A DNA stretch of 64,000 nt. Source: Tethya wilhelma. Its lineage: Eukaryota; Porifera; Demospongiae; Tethyida; Tethyidae. The notes below the pieces were generated by a model. That model worked only from the letters and a program-made list of their open reading frames with translations, had not been told where the DNA came from and ran no database searches. Below are positions 35,180 through 47,500 of this stretch, one piece after another. Position 1 is the first letter of the stretch; each line of letters begins with the position of its first letter. The stretch lies in the NCBI GenBank assembly GCA_964030475.1, contig CAXIPT010000011.1, forward strand, positions 1,015,899 to 1,079,898, in the 5' to 3' direction. The translations under genes were made by a program, and so were the position numbers.

Positions 35180-37033
35180 TCAGCAAATCAGACCACTTAG
35201 GTAAATATCTATTGAATATCTTGCTTGTATAGACAAAAAGTTTGCTAATAGCATCCAAAAACTTACTTTTTCTTGACTGTCTTTACTTTCTTCTTTGGTG
35301 GTTTTCCTCCACCTCCACCACTCCCACTGACGCTGCTCGTAGACTGATTGAGGGAGCCCCCGTTCGTTCCGCAACTTGATACACTCCCGACGCTGTTCTC
35401 ACGACCACGCCCACCCTCCTTAGAGGGAGCCTTGTCCGGCGTCACATCTTCCACTGATTTGTCGGCAGACGCAGTAGTCGATTGTCTGGGCCTCTTGTTA
35501 GCTATAAGAGACAAAGGAGGAAGAGAACTGTTCCACAGGTGTACATTCAACCTAGCCTCGTCCCCTCGCCCCTCCCTTCCTCCTCTAAAAATAAGGAGGG
35601 AGGGGCGAGGGGACGTTAAACATGAATAACTATGTGTTGTAGCAAATTTGGCAGCTTAGAAAAAAGAGTCATGCTGTACAAATAATGCAACTAGAAAGTT
35701 GCAATAAGTAAGATCATGAAACATGTACAAGCCTGCTCATAATTTATTGCTTGTTAAGACATTATTATAGTACTTATACTTACAAGAGCTTCTCTTTGCT
35801 GGCTTTGGTTCATGTCCACCGTTAGGCAAAAACAGTGCTAAAGAACACAATTAAACACACACTTATAATTTAAGTTTACAATTTAAAAATAGTCATGCAA
35901 AAATTTCCACTAGACACTAATTGCTTGAAAAATTCTAGTTCTATGGTATACACGTATACTGTACATACATGGGCTATCAGCCTTGGAGCGATAGCTGCCT
36001 GCTGGGTGAGTGTAGCGAGAGTTGTGGTGGAAGTCTTCGTTCCTGTGGTTCTCTGCATCTTTACTTCTCAGATCCAACAGCTGACCACACCCCTCAGCCT
36101 AAAAGTGGGTGGAAACAAGAATCACAAAATGACCAGAGGAGGTACGACACAAGTGTGCCTTTGCTGAGCTGGCAAGTCTCTTAATTACATTCCAATCATG
36201 TACTTCACAATGATAGTTGATCACGTGCACCTGCTTTGCCAGCTCAGCAAAGGTGCACTTGTGTCATACCTCCTCTGCAACATGGCTAGTTCAGTCATGA
36301 TACACTGTACATACAAAAGCTAAACAAATAAATATCATTTATACTGCATATGTAACAGATGAATTTGGCAACATTAATACGCACTATGTGACATGGAGGA
36401 TTGAATGAAAATCAGCCACTATTTGGTAGGTAGTTTAGAGGACTCATAAGGTGTGTCCATTCATAGATAATAGAGCCACCATGCTCTAATATCTATGATC
36501 AATTACACCTGTGAGACTATATTATAGGATAATATTCAGCACGTACAATGTCCAAGAGTTGAGCCGATATTTCCAGCTTAGTGTTCCCAGCCTCTCTCGC
36601 CTCCAACATGCTCTCTTGTAGCCTTCGGAAACAGACCCTCTGCTGAGCAGCATTCCCCTCCTGGACTGCTTTCACCAGGTCACAACGAAGAGCCTCAATC
36701 TTTTCATAAAGACCTTCAAAAAAGGAAGTTTCAAGTCAATAAAAAGAGGAGAAAAATTGCTCAAATTGTGAAATTTTTTGTCTACTAATGCACGGATATT
36801 ATAGCTATAATATCCAATGACAATTTCCCGTTATACCTATATCAATATAAATATCCATGCTACTAACCTTTTGTTTGAATGTCGACTTCTCGAAGTTGTG
36901 ATACACATCTTTGTAACTCGAGAGGCATGAACTCTACGCCTGTGTAGGAGAGGCAGTCATTTTTAAAGGTCTTACATTTACTTTTGGTAGGTAACTTACA
37001 TTCAAAGTACTTGTCAAGATACGCTGCAGCCAT
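34601..37033 (-). CDS. ING: ING-family (inhibitor of growth) PHD-finger protein, 322 aa
   Basis: Exons (minus) 37000-37033, 36868-36939, 36547-36713, 35969-36098, 35784-35837, 35267-35501, 34950-35118 and 34601-34708 join in phase. The N-terminal helical ING domain has YLDKYFE and [16 protein letters not shown]. The middle is Ser/Gly-rich and basic ([18 protein letters not shown]). The C-terminal PHD finger has [18 protein letters not shown] then [10 protein letters not shown] and GKWYCPRC, giving a full Cys4-His-Cys3 set. ING proteins read H3K4me3 and anchor histone acetyltransferase or deacetylase complexes in the nucleus. The [10 protein letters not shown] tail resembles ING4/5, but I do not assign an orthologue. 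It is head-to-head with La (83 bp between start codons). Intron 3 contains a CAGAGGAGG MITE. Confidence 0.93.
34738..34862. repeat. ~33-bp tandem repeat in ING intron 7
   Basis: Four units of GAAAGTAATATTGAAATTACTCATAAATG, each itself partly palindromic (AGTAATATT/AATTACT). Confidence 0.75.
35551..35615. repeat. GC-rich hairpin, CTCGTCCCCTCGCCCCTCCCT
   Basis: CGTCCCCTCGCCCCTCCCTTCC pairs with GGGAGGGGCGAGGGGACG around a short AT loop. It is the most stable-looking hairpin in the window, in ING intron 5. Confidence 0.75.
36133..36277. mobile_element. MITE, CAGAGGAGGTATGACAC family, second copy
   Basis: CAGAGGAGGTACGACACAAG to CTTGTGTCATACCTCCTCTG, with the same core as 16452-16604 in the opposite orientation. 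Confidence 0.8.
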
Positions 37034-37116
37034 TACGAACACTTTTTGAAAACGAGAGGGATTGTTTCTAAATAAAGCGCACCACAAGTTGGTGCGCATC
37101 AATTAGAAACACCCAC
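37034..37116. promoter_or_regulatory. 83-bp bidirectional promoter, ING / La
   Basis: Only 83 bp separate the two divergent start codons, so both 5' UTRs and core promoters must overlap here. No TATA box is obvious; an A/T-rich CTAAATAAAG sits near 37068. Confidence 0.6.
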
Positions 37117-37604
37117 ATGGCAGAAGAAGTGACAACTCCCACACCGAGCGAGGCTGTGCAGGCCGAGCCAACTGGCGAAGAGCAGAAGACAGCTACTGCA
37201 ACCAATGGCAAACAAGATGCCGCAACCAGTAGCGCGGCAATATCGCCTTTGGAGGAGAAAATCATAAGACAAATTGAGGTATAGTGTGTTTATGGATTTT
37301 TGTGTGCTGCCACGTGGTGTGGAAAGTGTAAAATTTTCGTCTCTTTTAGTATTATTTTGGAGACCGAAACCTTCCAAGAGACAAGTTTCTTCAGCAGGCA
37401 ATTGCATCTGAACCAGATGGCTGTAAGTATTGAGTCAGTCAGTGTCACGGTATAATTTGAAGGGTCATACCCATAATTATGTCATTTCATGTTTAGGGGT
37501 CCCAATATCAACTCTATTAACTTTCAAGCGATTAAAAGCTCTTTCTTCCGAAGCCGAGTTCATTACTACTGCTGTTGGGAAGGCCAGTTCTACTGTTGTA
37601 GAGG

Positions 37605-37656
<52 letters not shown>

Positions 37657-39307
37657 CTCATTGCTGACAAGTGACGTGGTTTTGTTTTGTTGAGAGATGT
37701 ACTCCAGGATCAACATCTCTCTTTTATTCTCTTCCTATTTAGTTAAATTCCGATAAGACAGCCATTCGTCGTCTTCCTGACAATCCAATTCCTGATATTT
37801 ATTCTCCGGAGAAGCGACGTGAGATCAAAGTGAAAACTCTCTACGTGGTATGTTAAAATTTTGCATTCCACAGTACATGTGCTTGCTGAATACCTGTGAC
37901 AACTTCTAGTGTTTTTTGTTGTTTTGTTTTTGTTTGTTTGTTTGTTTGCAGAAAGGATTTGAGGAGGACACAAGCTTGGACACGTTGCAAGAATTCTTTG
38001 AAAAATATGGCCAAGTATGTTGCTCCATCCTGCATGGTATACTATAGCAATGTTATTTATTGTCTGTGATTTTTGTAGACTGAACACATTCAAATGAGAA
38101 AAACTAGTCCACCAGAGCGGAAGTTCAAGGTAGGCTATACTTTTAAAATAAAGTAGAGGGGTGGATCTTGTGTTTTTTTCTTTGTCTATATATTTTATAT
38201 GAAATTTTAAATGTGACTGACTATCTTGTTATTAGGGTTCTGTATTTGTTGAGTTTAAGGAGAAATCAGCAGCTGAGGCATTCCTTGCTCTGCCTTCTGT
38301 AAAATTCAACGACACAGAACTAATTAAAGAGACTAAGTAAAAGAAAACACTGCTGCACTGTAGAACTTGTTAACAGTACTGTACTTGTTCCTTGTATGTT
38401 TACAGAGATGGGTACTTTGCTCGTAAAAATGCCGAACGGAAGGAGAAGAAACAAGAAAAATCCTCGACGTATGTCACAGACAATTATTAAGTGTCAATAT
38501 TACAGATTATGTTTTCTTCCTAAAGCCTGGACATAAGCCAAATTATAAGATGGTCCTAAGTGAAATATTTTCTCTTCCATTTTAGTGCGGCACCTGCAGA
38601 GACGGAAGAAGAGAAGGCCAAGAGTAAAGAGTCATGTGTGAAGACCAAAGGTTGTGTCCTTCAGTTCAAGGGGATCGGTGCAACAGCCAATCGAGAGGAA
38701 ATCAAGGTACAAGCCTATTACATCATGATGATGTAATTTAAAAGTTGATGTAATGATGTCATTATGATGTAATAGGAACAATTGAGAGAGTTTGCTAGCG
38801 TGGCATATATTGACTTTGCACGTGGTGACACAGAGGTCAGTTGATTCCCACCCACTTAAAAGGGGTCCCCCTATTTGTTAGGATAATAATTATTGATTAC
38901 AGGGGTATGTTCGTTTTGGAGAGGAAGGTGGAGCCAAGAAAGCCATGGAAGGATTGAATGTAGATGGCAAGCCTCAACTATGTGGTGGAGACACAGTTCT
39001 CAGTATATTAGAAGGTAACTATAGTCAGTGATCATGTGATCTAAGTTGTGGTGTCACAATGGTCATGTGACTGACATCATCAATAATCACATGACCCATT
39101 TCAGGTGAAGAAGAGGAAGCTTATTGGGAGAAGCTGCTCAACTCAAAACCGAAGGGTAAACAAAGGGGAGGCAGGAAAGGAGGAGGTAGAGGAGGGTTCG
39201 GTGACCGAAAGAGAAAATCAAGACAGCAGTCATCGACTGGAGATGCCGAGGCTACACCACCTGTTGCTAAACAACTAAAAACTGAAGAGGGAACTGGAGA
39301 TGAATAG
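37117..39307 (+). CDS. SSB: La autoantigen homologue (RNA-binding protein SSB), 406 aa
   Basis: Twelve exons: 37117-37278, 37350-37422, 37497-37603, 37743-37847, 37952-38014, 38079-38129, 38236-38336, 38406-38468, 38586-38706, 38776-38835, 38903-39014 and 39105-39307, all in phase. The La winged-helix motif spans ~45-140 (KIIRQIEYYFGDRNLPRDKF, DGWVPISTLLTFKRLK). RRM1 follows (KTLYVKGFEEDTS ... GSVFVEFKEK), then a second RRM (GCVLQFKGIG ... GYVRFGEEGGAKKAM) and a Lys/Arg/Gly-rich tail (KQRGGRKGGGRGGFGDRKRK) likely to carry nuclear localisation signals. La binds UUU-OH ends of Pol III transcripts and chaperones tRNA precursors. It shares an 83-bp bidirectional promoter with ING. Confidence 0.95.
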
Positions 39308-40089
39308 AACAATCGTAAAATTGCGTTGAGCAGTTTTTGTAACGTTAACTATTTTAGAAGGTACTTCTTATTTTCACAGTATTCACATGAATTCATAACA
39401 CACACACCTCAACACATGCACATGCACGATGCACTCACAGATCCCAATATTGTACATGCAAGTATGATTGAATACCAATGATCACGTGCAAGAAATTCAG
39501 ATTTATTTCTTAATTCACGAAACAGAATTCAAACTAGCAATCAAGCACTGCCCATTCCTACACAATTATACAAAATTATTTGCTTGTTAAATTTTTGCTA
39601 CGTATACATTAATCAGTGTACAATAACCATGAGTTGATTCCCTGCAAGGTTTCACCGTTTCAGGAGTTGCATTGATCACATCTGAGCATACAGTATGCAT
39701 GACGTGGTAAAGAGATAGTGCATAAAGTCATGTAACTTTGTATGCATAAACAGTCATAGAAGCTAGTGTGTGGATGCACATACACCCATGGAGTGTCCAT
39801 TGTCCAATTGCTATAATAATTCCCTTTGTTGTAGTTGTATGCTGATAATATCATATGATTTTCAGTTTTGCAACAATCACAATGGCCGATACTACGTAGT
39901 ACTCTACCTGTTATTATTGGCACAATGTCATGTCTTATAAGTAAGGAATTAAGAATGTAACTTCTATATCCTTGTGCGTTGTTGTTACAGTTATTGTATA
40001 TTGTAACGTGTGGATACATATGCAGTTCCCAATAATGTTAATAGTCCAAGAAATAGAAGTAGCAAAATCATTCAATTTGTGTTGCAATC
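39308..40089. other. intergenic, La to beta-helix gene 1
   Basis: AT-rich. A solo fragment of the palindromic element (CACTGCCCATTCCTACACAA) lies at about 39545. Parts of 39690-39960 resemble the region upstream of the second beta-helix gene (44100-44400, TTCCCTTTGTTG), so the upstream sequence was probably duplicated with the gene. Confidence 0.5.
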
Positions 40090-43000
40090 ATGATCTCAAG
40101 TGTAACTATACTGGTTGTTGGTCTTCTCCTACTCCAACAAAGTGCCATCCTTCCTGCCAGTGCTGTTGAATACTATGTGACTCCAGTGCTTTCAAACTGT
40201 CCTCCTCATCAACCTTGCTTTGAATTGGATCAGTATGCTCTCAACTCATCTCAGTACTTCTCCAATCAAGACAATGTCACAATGTACTTCCTAGATGGAG
40301 AACACAGTTTGACTGAAGATCTAACTTTCACTGATATACAGCAACTGTCATGGCTTGGAAGCTTAAGTGAACAGTCCCATGTTAAAATCCAAAATGGTAC
40401 AAACATTTCCTTTGACAATGTCCCTAAAATAATAATGAGAAATCTCAGCATTAATTCTCTAGTATATGGCTGCCCAGATCCATATCTAGACCAGGGAGGT
40501 ATTTTAAATATTAAGTTAGAAACTGCTCTTTTTCACTTGGAGGAGGTCCTGATCAGGTCCATTAGTATCAAAGTTGAGTCACAAGGGGAAATTTTTATTG
40601 CTAAATCAATATTAAACAGATCTTTTTTAAAAGTCAATGTAAGTGGTTCCAGTGATTTAATAAGAAAAACTGTGATTAAGGATTCAATACTGCTTGACTC
40701 TTGTTGTCATTCTCTCTCTTATAGTGATGTTCACTGTAAAGATTACTGTCAGTCCAACTTAATACTGGATAATGTTACTACAAATCATAGTGCTGATATA
40801 GAGTATGGTTATAATTATGGCAATGTAAAATTAGTCACAAGGCTGGATGCCCAACATGGACTAAATATCACCAACTCAAGTTTCAACCAATATAGTCTTT
40901 TCAGTGATGCAGTGTACATTGAAGCATCATATTATAATACCAACAACTCTATAATGTTTTATGGTGAAATTATTATCAAAGACACCATTTTTTCTCTAAG
41001 TGGATTGTCTATAAAAGTGGATCAAGATAGTAGTTCCAACATTCATCCTAAGATTCTCATTGAGAACTGCACCTTTAAAAACAATTATTTAAACGTAGAT
41101 ATCGCGAGAGATGCAAGTATATTATTATTATCGGGCTCTGCTCTTTCTATATCTGGTGATTCTGGCAAGACCCATGTCGACATTTTAGTCAGTCATTCTA
41201 CATTTTCCGAAAATATTCATGAAGGAACATTTCCAACTACTGTGCTGGTTTTCAATAGTAATGTGACTATAACAAACTGTTCATTTTCATCAAACATTGG
41301 TACTGGACTGAGAATGTACGACAGTGATGTGTACATGTCAGGAGATGTCTACTTCACTAACAATTCAGCATATGAAGGTGGTGGCCTGGTGTTAGTCAAT
41401 TCATATCTCCACCTCACTAACAATACCAATGTCACGTTTTGCAACAACACTGCCCAACATGTTGGTGGAGGCATTCTAGTGAAAGAAGTTCTAAATTATT
41501 ATTTTGATGATCAAAAATGCTTTTATCAGATCAATCAGGAACATGACCATGTTACTGTGAATATGATTGACAACACAGCAGAACAAGGTGGTGACCATAT
41601 CTATGGTGGTTTTCTAAAAGGTCATTGTCTCGCAGCAATTAATGATGTTGATTTTTATGTTCATAGTTTTGAATTGTGGGCACGAGTGTTCCACTTTGAA
41701 GGTATACGTAGTTCAAACTTATCCCTGGTATCCTCTGATCCCACCAGAGTGTGTCTGTGTGATAAAGGAGTACCAAAATGTGCAGATATAGATAAGATAT
41801 TTTTCAAGATACAAAACTTTCCTGGAGAAACTTTCAAAATATCTGCTGCTATAGTTGGAGGTGATTTTGGTGTAACTATTGGAACCATTTATGCAAAATT
41901 TGCTTCACCAAATCCATCCAATTTTTCAATTCAGCAAATTCAATCATCACACACAGTAAACATGTTATATGTAATGATATTGAGTTTACCGTGTACTCAA
42001 ACATATCTGGAAAGAATGAAACACTTGTACTCACTCCAATTTTTAGCTCACTGCCTTCGAAATCCATTTCAGAGGAAGATCTATTAAATTATGAAAATGA
42101 TACTCATGATGACATAGAAACCTTTGATTCAAATGGTGAAATAACATCTAATTTACAGAATACACTAGTTTATATTCAAGTATATCTTAATCACTGTCCA
42201 CCTGGGTTTAATCTATCAGATAGTGCATGTCAGTGTAACCATGATTTGGCTAGAAACAATATTAGCTGTGGTATTGAAAACCAAACTGGTTACTTCAGTC
42301 GAAGTGGAAGTGTTTGGCTCAATGCTTCATATGATGATAGTGGAACTATAAATGGAGTAATTGTCAACAAGTTTTGTCCAAATCAGTATTGCAAACAAGA
42401 AGTTGTACGCATTGCAATCGAGCTAAACTCTTCCAATGAACAGTGTGCCTTCAATCATTCAGGAACATTGTGTGGTGGTTGCAAGGAAAACTATAGCCTT
42501 GTACTTGGAAGCCAAAGGTGCTTGATCTGTGAAGAAAACACCAGAATTGCTCTTCTACTGTTCTTCCTGTTAGCTGGCTTTCTTCTAGTACTGTTCATCA
42601 AGCTGTTGGACCTTACTGTATCCCATGGGACAATAAATGGACTCATCTTTTATGCTAACATCATTTGGGTTAATCAAAGTATCCTCTTTCCTGAAGAAAA
42701 GTCTCTTGCTGTAAAGATACTGAGAGTATTCATAGCCTGGATTAACTTGGACTTTGGGATTGAAACTTGCTTCTTCGATGGTTTAGATGCCTACTGGAAG
42801 ACATGGATGCAGTTCCTTTTCCCCATCTACATTTGGACCATAGCTGGAGTGATCATTGTTCTCTGTCGATACTCATCTGTGATGACAAAATTGTTTGGAA
42901 ACAATTCCCTCTCAGTTCTAGCCACTCTCATACTATTGTCCTATGCCAAACTGATGCGTACTATCATCAACATATTTCAAGTTGCCATTATAGAGTTCCC

Positions 43001-43733
43001 TGATGACCGGCATCCACTGGCTGTGTGGGGGTTAGATGGAAATGTACCTTACATTATATCAAAACATGGCCCATTGTTTTGTTCTGGAGTTGCAGCCTTC
43101 TTGTTCTTGTGGCTACCCTACACATTGGCCCTGTTTCTAGTGCCTTGGCTAAGAGCAAAATCAAACTGGAAGTGTCTTCGTTGGATCAATAAGCTAAAAC
43201 CATTCTTCGATGTAAACTATGGCCCTCTCAAAGATCGTCAACACTACTGGATTGGACTGCTACTGCTGGTTCGGGGATTTCTGTTCATTATTTTTTTATT
43301 AGAAACAACCTCAATAATTTCACAGAGTGTCAATCTTGTAGTTATTGTCATCACTGTTGTTGTTCTCTTGGTCCATCCTGATCTTTACAAGAAGTGGTAC
43401 GTATCTTTGCTTGAAAAATCATTCTTTGCCAACACTATAGTCTTTTGTGCCATTGTGGTTGTTGGAGGAAACAAAACAGCCACAACAATCTTGTCAATCA
43501 GTATTGCTCTAGTTCAGTTTGCTGTGATACTCTTTGCTCATGTGTATGTGGCTATGATTCGACTAAATCTGTGCAAGAATTTTTTCCCTCGGCATAATGA
43601 ACATGTGGTACGCAATATCGAGCCTCCTCGACCTCGTGCTAGTAGCGAGGGATCTTCTGATTCAGGAGAGGAGAGATACAATTTGTTGAAGGATGCATTG
43701 ATGTATGATTTTGATGAAGATGAAGATGATTAA
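40090..43733 (+). CDS. Secreted beta-helix / cysteine-linker / multi-TM protein, copy 1 (frameshift at ~41957)
   Basis: A nearly intronless ~1,213-codon gene. A signal peptide (ILVVGLLLLQQSAILPASA) is followed by ~600 residues with many N-glycosylation sites and right-handed beta-helix-like NNTAxxxGGGxxV rungs (FTNNSAYEGGGLVLVNS, FCNNTAQHVGGGILVK). Next comes a Cys-rich linker (CPPGFNLSD, CQCNHDLARNNISC, GTLCGGCKENYSLVLG). The last ~330 residues hold roughly 8-9 hydrophobic helices (ALLLFFLLAGFLLVLFIKLL onward) and an acidic cytoplasmic tail. Frame changes at about 41957: two extra nt versus copy 2 within GTAAACATGTTATATGTAATG, separating the ectodomain (frame ending 42087) from CNDIEFTVYS onward (open to 43733). 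A 29-nt GT...AG segment there (41956-41984) would restore the frame if spliced, but is improbably short. I do not recognise a named family; a receptor-like surface protein is inference. Confidence 0.75.
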
Positions 43734-44522
43734 TTAATTGACAGAACTTTTTCTTATTTATTTTTTTGAGTGCATCTAGATTCATGCTTTTCGGTATGTC
43801 ACAGTGTGTCTGTGATTTCTAGCAAAATAATTGTTAATAAAATTAATTATTGTAGAAACTATAATTTGGACACACACCAATAACTACATATAATAAGTTT
43901 GTTTCAAACTGTGTTTCAAGTTGCAATTGTTATACTGTTGTGGTTTAATGTTTAGCCTGTGAATGTTTTCCTTTGTGCACCTCAGACCTGTATTTCCTAT
44001 CTCCTTGTTATTGAACATTGTATACTGTGTGCATGGATTAATTGGTGTACTATGCATGACACTATGAATTATTTTTATACAGCAAAAATTAATGTTATGT
44101 TTATATACTATAATATTTTAGTGACTTCTTGATCAGACTGGTTAAGTTGTGTATGCATACAAGTACACTTTGAATTATACAACCCGGCATGCCCATTTTT
44201 ACACTGATTGAGTGTACATTGTCAAAGTGTCCATATACAACAAGTTCCCTTTGTTGCATGCATGCATGCATTGTGATCTTTGGCACTATATACGTACTAC
44301 AATTGTAAATTGTTATGATACTATACAATACAAATTGTCACAAGTTGTCACATGTCATGGGACTCACATGCATATAAGTTGTAAGTAAGGAATTCATTAT
44401 GACCTGATACAAAATTTAATGTGTTTCAGACTCAATCATATATGCATATAATAGTACTAACTTTAGTTGCCAGTATAAGTTAGTCCAAAGAGAAAACAAT
44501 TGTTGAGTTTGAAGCTAAAATC
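43734..44522. other. intergenic between the tandem beta-helix genes
   Basis: AT-rich, with no supported gene. The last 400 bp show patchy similarity to 39690-40060 upstream of copy 1. Confidence 0.5.
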
Positions 44523-47500
44523 ATGATCTCAAGTGTTACTATACTGGTTGTTGGTCTTCTCCTACTCCAACAAAGTACCATCCTTCCTGCCAGTGCTGTT
44601 GAATACTATGTGACTCCAGTTCTTCCAAATCCAAACTGTCTTCACCATCAACCTTGCTTTGAATTGGATCAGTATGCTCTCAACTCATCTCAATACTTTT
44701 CAAGTCAAGACAATGTCACAATGTACTTCCTAGAGGGAGACCACAGTTTGACACATGAGCTAAACTTCACTGATATACATCGAGTGTCATGGCTCGGAAA
44801 CTTGAGTGAACATTTCCATGTTGAAATCCAAAGTGGTGCAAACATTAGCTTTAACAATGTCTCTGAAATAATAATGAAAAGACTCAGTATTAATTCTTCA
44901 ATAAGTGACTGTAGAGAAGAACAGTATATATTGTTGCAAATAGTTTCTCTAAGTTTGCAATTGGAGGAAGTCCACACTAGGTCCATTTTTGTCAACATTA
45001 AGCCACAAGGGGTAATTTTTATCACCAAATCAATGTTTATCAACTCATCTATACAAGTGACTGTGAGTGGCTCTAGTGGTGTACGTGAAACTGTAATCAA
45101 AGATTCCATGCTAGTTGGTCGTTGTCTACATGCTAGATCATTCTCCTTCCATGATGATCTTTGCAAACATCACTGTCAGTCCTACTTAACACTGGATAAT
45201 GTTGCAACAAATCATGGCGTATTCAATCATGGCATCGAGTTTCCAATTGTTAAAGATATTGATTTAGTTACAAGGCTGGATGACCAACATAGACTGAATA
45301 TCACCAACTCAAGTATAGGTACCCGCATGGAGGTATCGATTCGTGTCTCTAATACTAACAACTGTACTTTTGTAAATGGTGCAATTATTTTTCAAGATAC
45401 AAATTTTTCCCTAGGTGGAATTAGTTTGGTTGTAAAACTGGATCAAGATAGTTTGGACATATGTAGTTCAGGTATTCATCCTAATATTCACATTGAGGAT
45501 TGCACTTTTAAGAACAATTTATATGATTTGTTTAGAGATAGTTCCGCTCTCTCTATATTTGGTGGTTCTGACAAGACTGGTGTTGACATTTTGATCAGTT
45601 ATTCTACATTTAATGAAAATATTGCTGAAGGAAACAATCCAACTGTTCGTATTTTCTCTAGTAATGTGACTATCAATAACTGTTCATTTTCGTCAAACAT
45701 TGGTACAGGACTGGAAGTGTTCAACAGTGATGTGTACATGTCAGGAGATGTCTACTTCACTAACAATTTAGCATATGAAGGTGGTGGCCTGGTGTTAGTC
45801 AATTCACATCTCCACCTCACTAACAATACCAATGTCACATTTTACAACAACACTGCCCAACATGTTGGAGGAGGGATTCTTGTGAAGGATGAAATTGCAA
45901 GTGATGAAGAATGCTTTTATCAGATTCAGCATGAAAATGACAATGTTATTGTGAATATGATAGACAACACAGCAGAACAAGGTGGTGACCATATCTATGG
46001 TGCTTCTCTAAAAGGTTACTGTTTTATAACAATCGTTGATGATCATACAATGTATTATGTTCGGAGTTTTGAATTGTGGGCAGATGTGTTTCACTTTGAA
46101 GGTAGTTCAAACTTATCTCTAGTATCCTCTGATCCCACCAGAGTGTGTCTGTGTAATGAAGGAGTACCAAAATGTGCAGATTTAGATAAAATAAATTACA
46201 AGACACAACAATTTCCTGGAGAAACATTCACCATGTCGGCTGCTTTAGTTGGAGGTGATTTTGGTGTAACCAGTGGAACCATTTACTCGCAATTTGCATC
46301 ACCAAACCCATCAAATTTTGCAATTCAACGAATTCAGTCATCACAAGCAGTAAACAAGTCATGTAATGATATTGAGTTTACTGTGTACTCAAAAATAACT
46401 GAAAAGCAAGAAATGCTAGTCCTTACTCCATTTTTAGCCCTCTCCCTTCCAATCTCACCTCACAGGAACTTACAGATTTGCAAAATGAAGTCAGTATCTA
46501 CATGTACTATAGCAGAATAGAATCCAAGTTACGGAAAACACCAATTTATATTCAAGTATATCTTCACGACTGTCCACCTGGCTTTATTCTATCAGATAGT
46601 GGTTGTAAGTGTAACCATGATTTGGTTAGAAACAATATTAGCTGTGCCATTGAGAACCAAACTGGTTACATCTACCGAAGTGGAAGTGTTTGGATCAATG
46701 CTTCATACGATGATAATGGAACTATAAATGGAGTGATTGTCAACAAGTTTTGTCCCAATCAGTATTGCAAAGAGGAACTGGTTCGCATTGAACTAAACTC
46801 CTCCAATGATCAGTGTGGCTTCAATCATGCAGGAACTTTGTGTGGTGGCTGCAGGGAAGGCTATAGCCTAGTACTTGGAAGTGAAGGGTGCTTGATTTGT
46901 GAAGGAAACAGTGGACTTGCTCTTCTACTGTTCTTCCTGTTAGCTGGCTTTCTTCTAGTACTGTTCATCAAGCTGTTGGACCTTACTGTAACCCATGGGA
47001 CAATAAATGGACTCATCTTTTATGCAAACATCGTTTGGGTTAATCAAAACATTCTCTTTCCTGAAAACAAGTCTCGTGCTATAAAAATTCTGAGAGTGTT
47101 CATAGCCTGGATTAACTTGGACTTTGGGATTGAAACTTGCTTCTTCGATGGCTTAGATGCCTACTGGAAGACATGGATGCAGTTCCTTTTCCCCATCTAC
47201 ATTTGGACCATAGCTGGAGTGATCATTGTTCTCTGCCGATACTCATCAGTGATGACAAAATTGTTTGGAAACAATTCTCTCTCAGTTTTAGCCACTCTCA
47301 TACTATTGTCCTATGCCAAACTTATGCGTACTATCATCAACATATTTGAAGTTGCCATTATAGAGTTCCCTGATGGCCGGCATCCACTGGCTGTGTGGGG
47401 GTTTGATGGAAATGTGCCTTACTTTGTATCAAAACATGGTCCATTGTTTTGTGCTGGAGTTGCAGCCTTCTTGTTCTTGTGGCTACCCTACACATTGGCA

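Noticed and set aside
41956..41984. 29-nt GT...AG segment that would repair the frame of beta-helix gene 1
   Set aside because: Well below plausible spliceosomal intron length and its sequence aligns with coding sequence in copy 2; kept only as a note.
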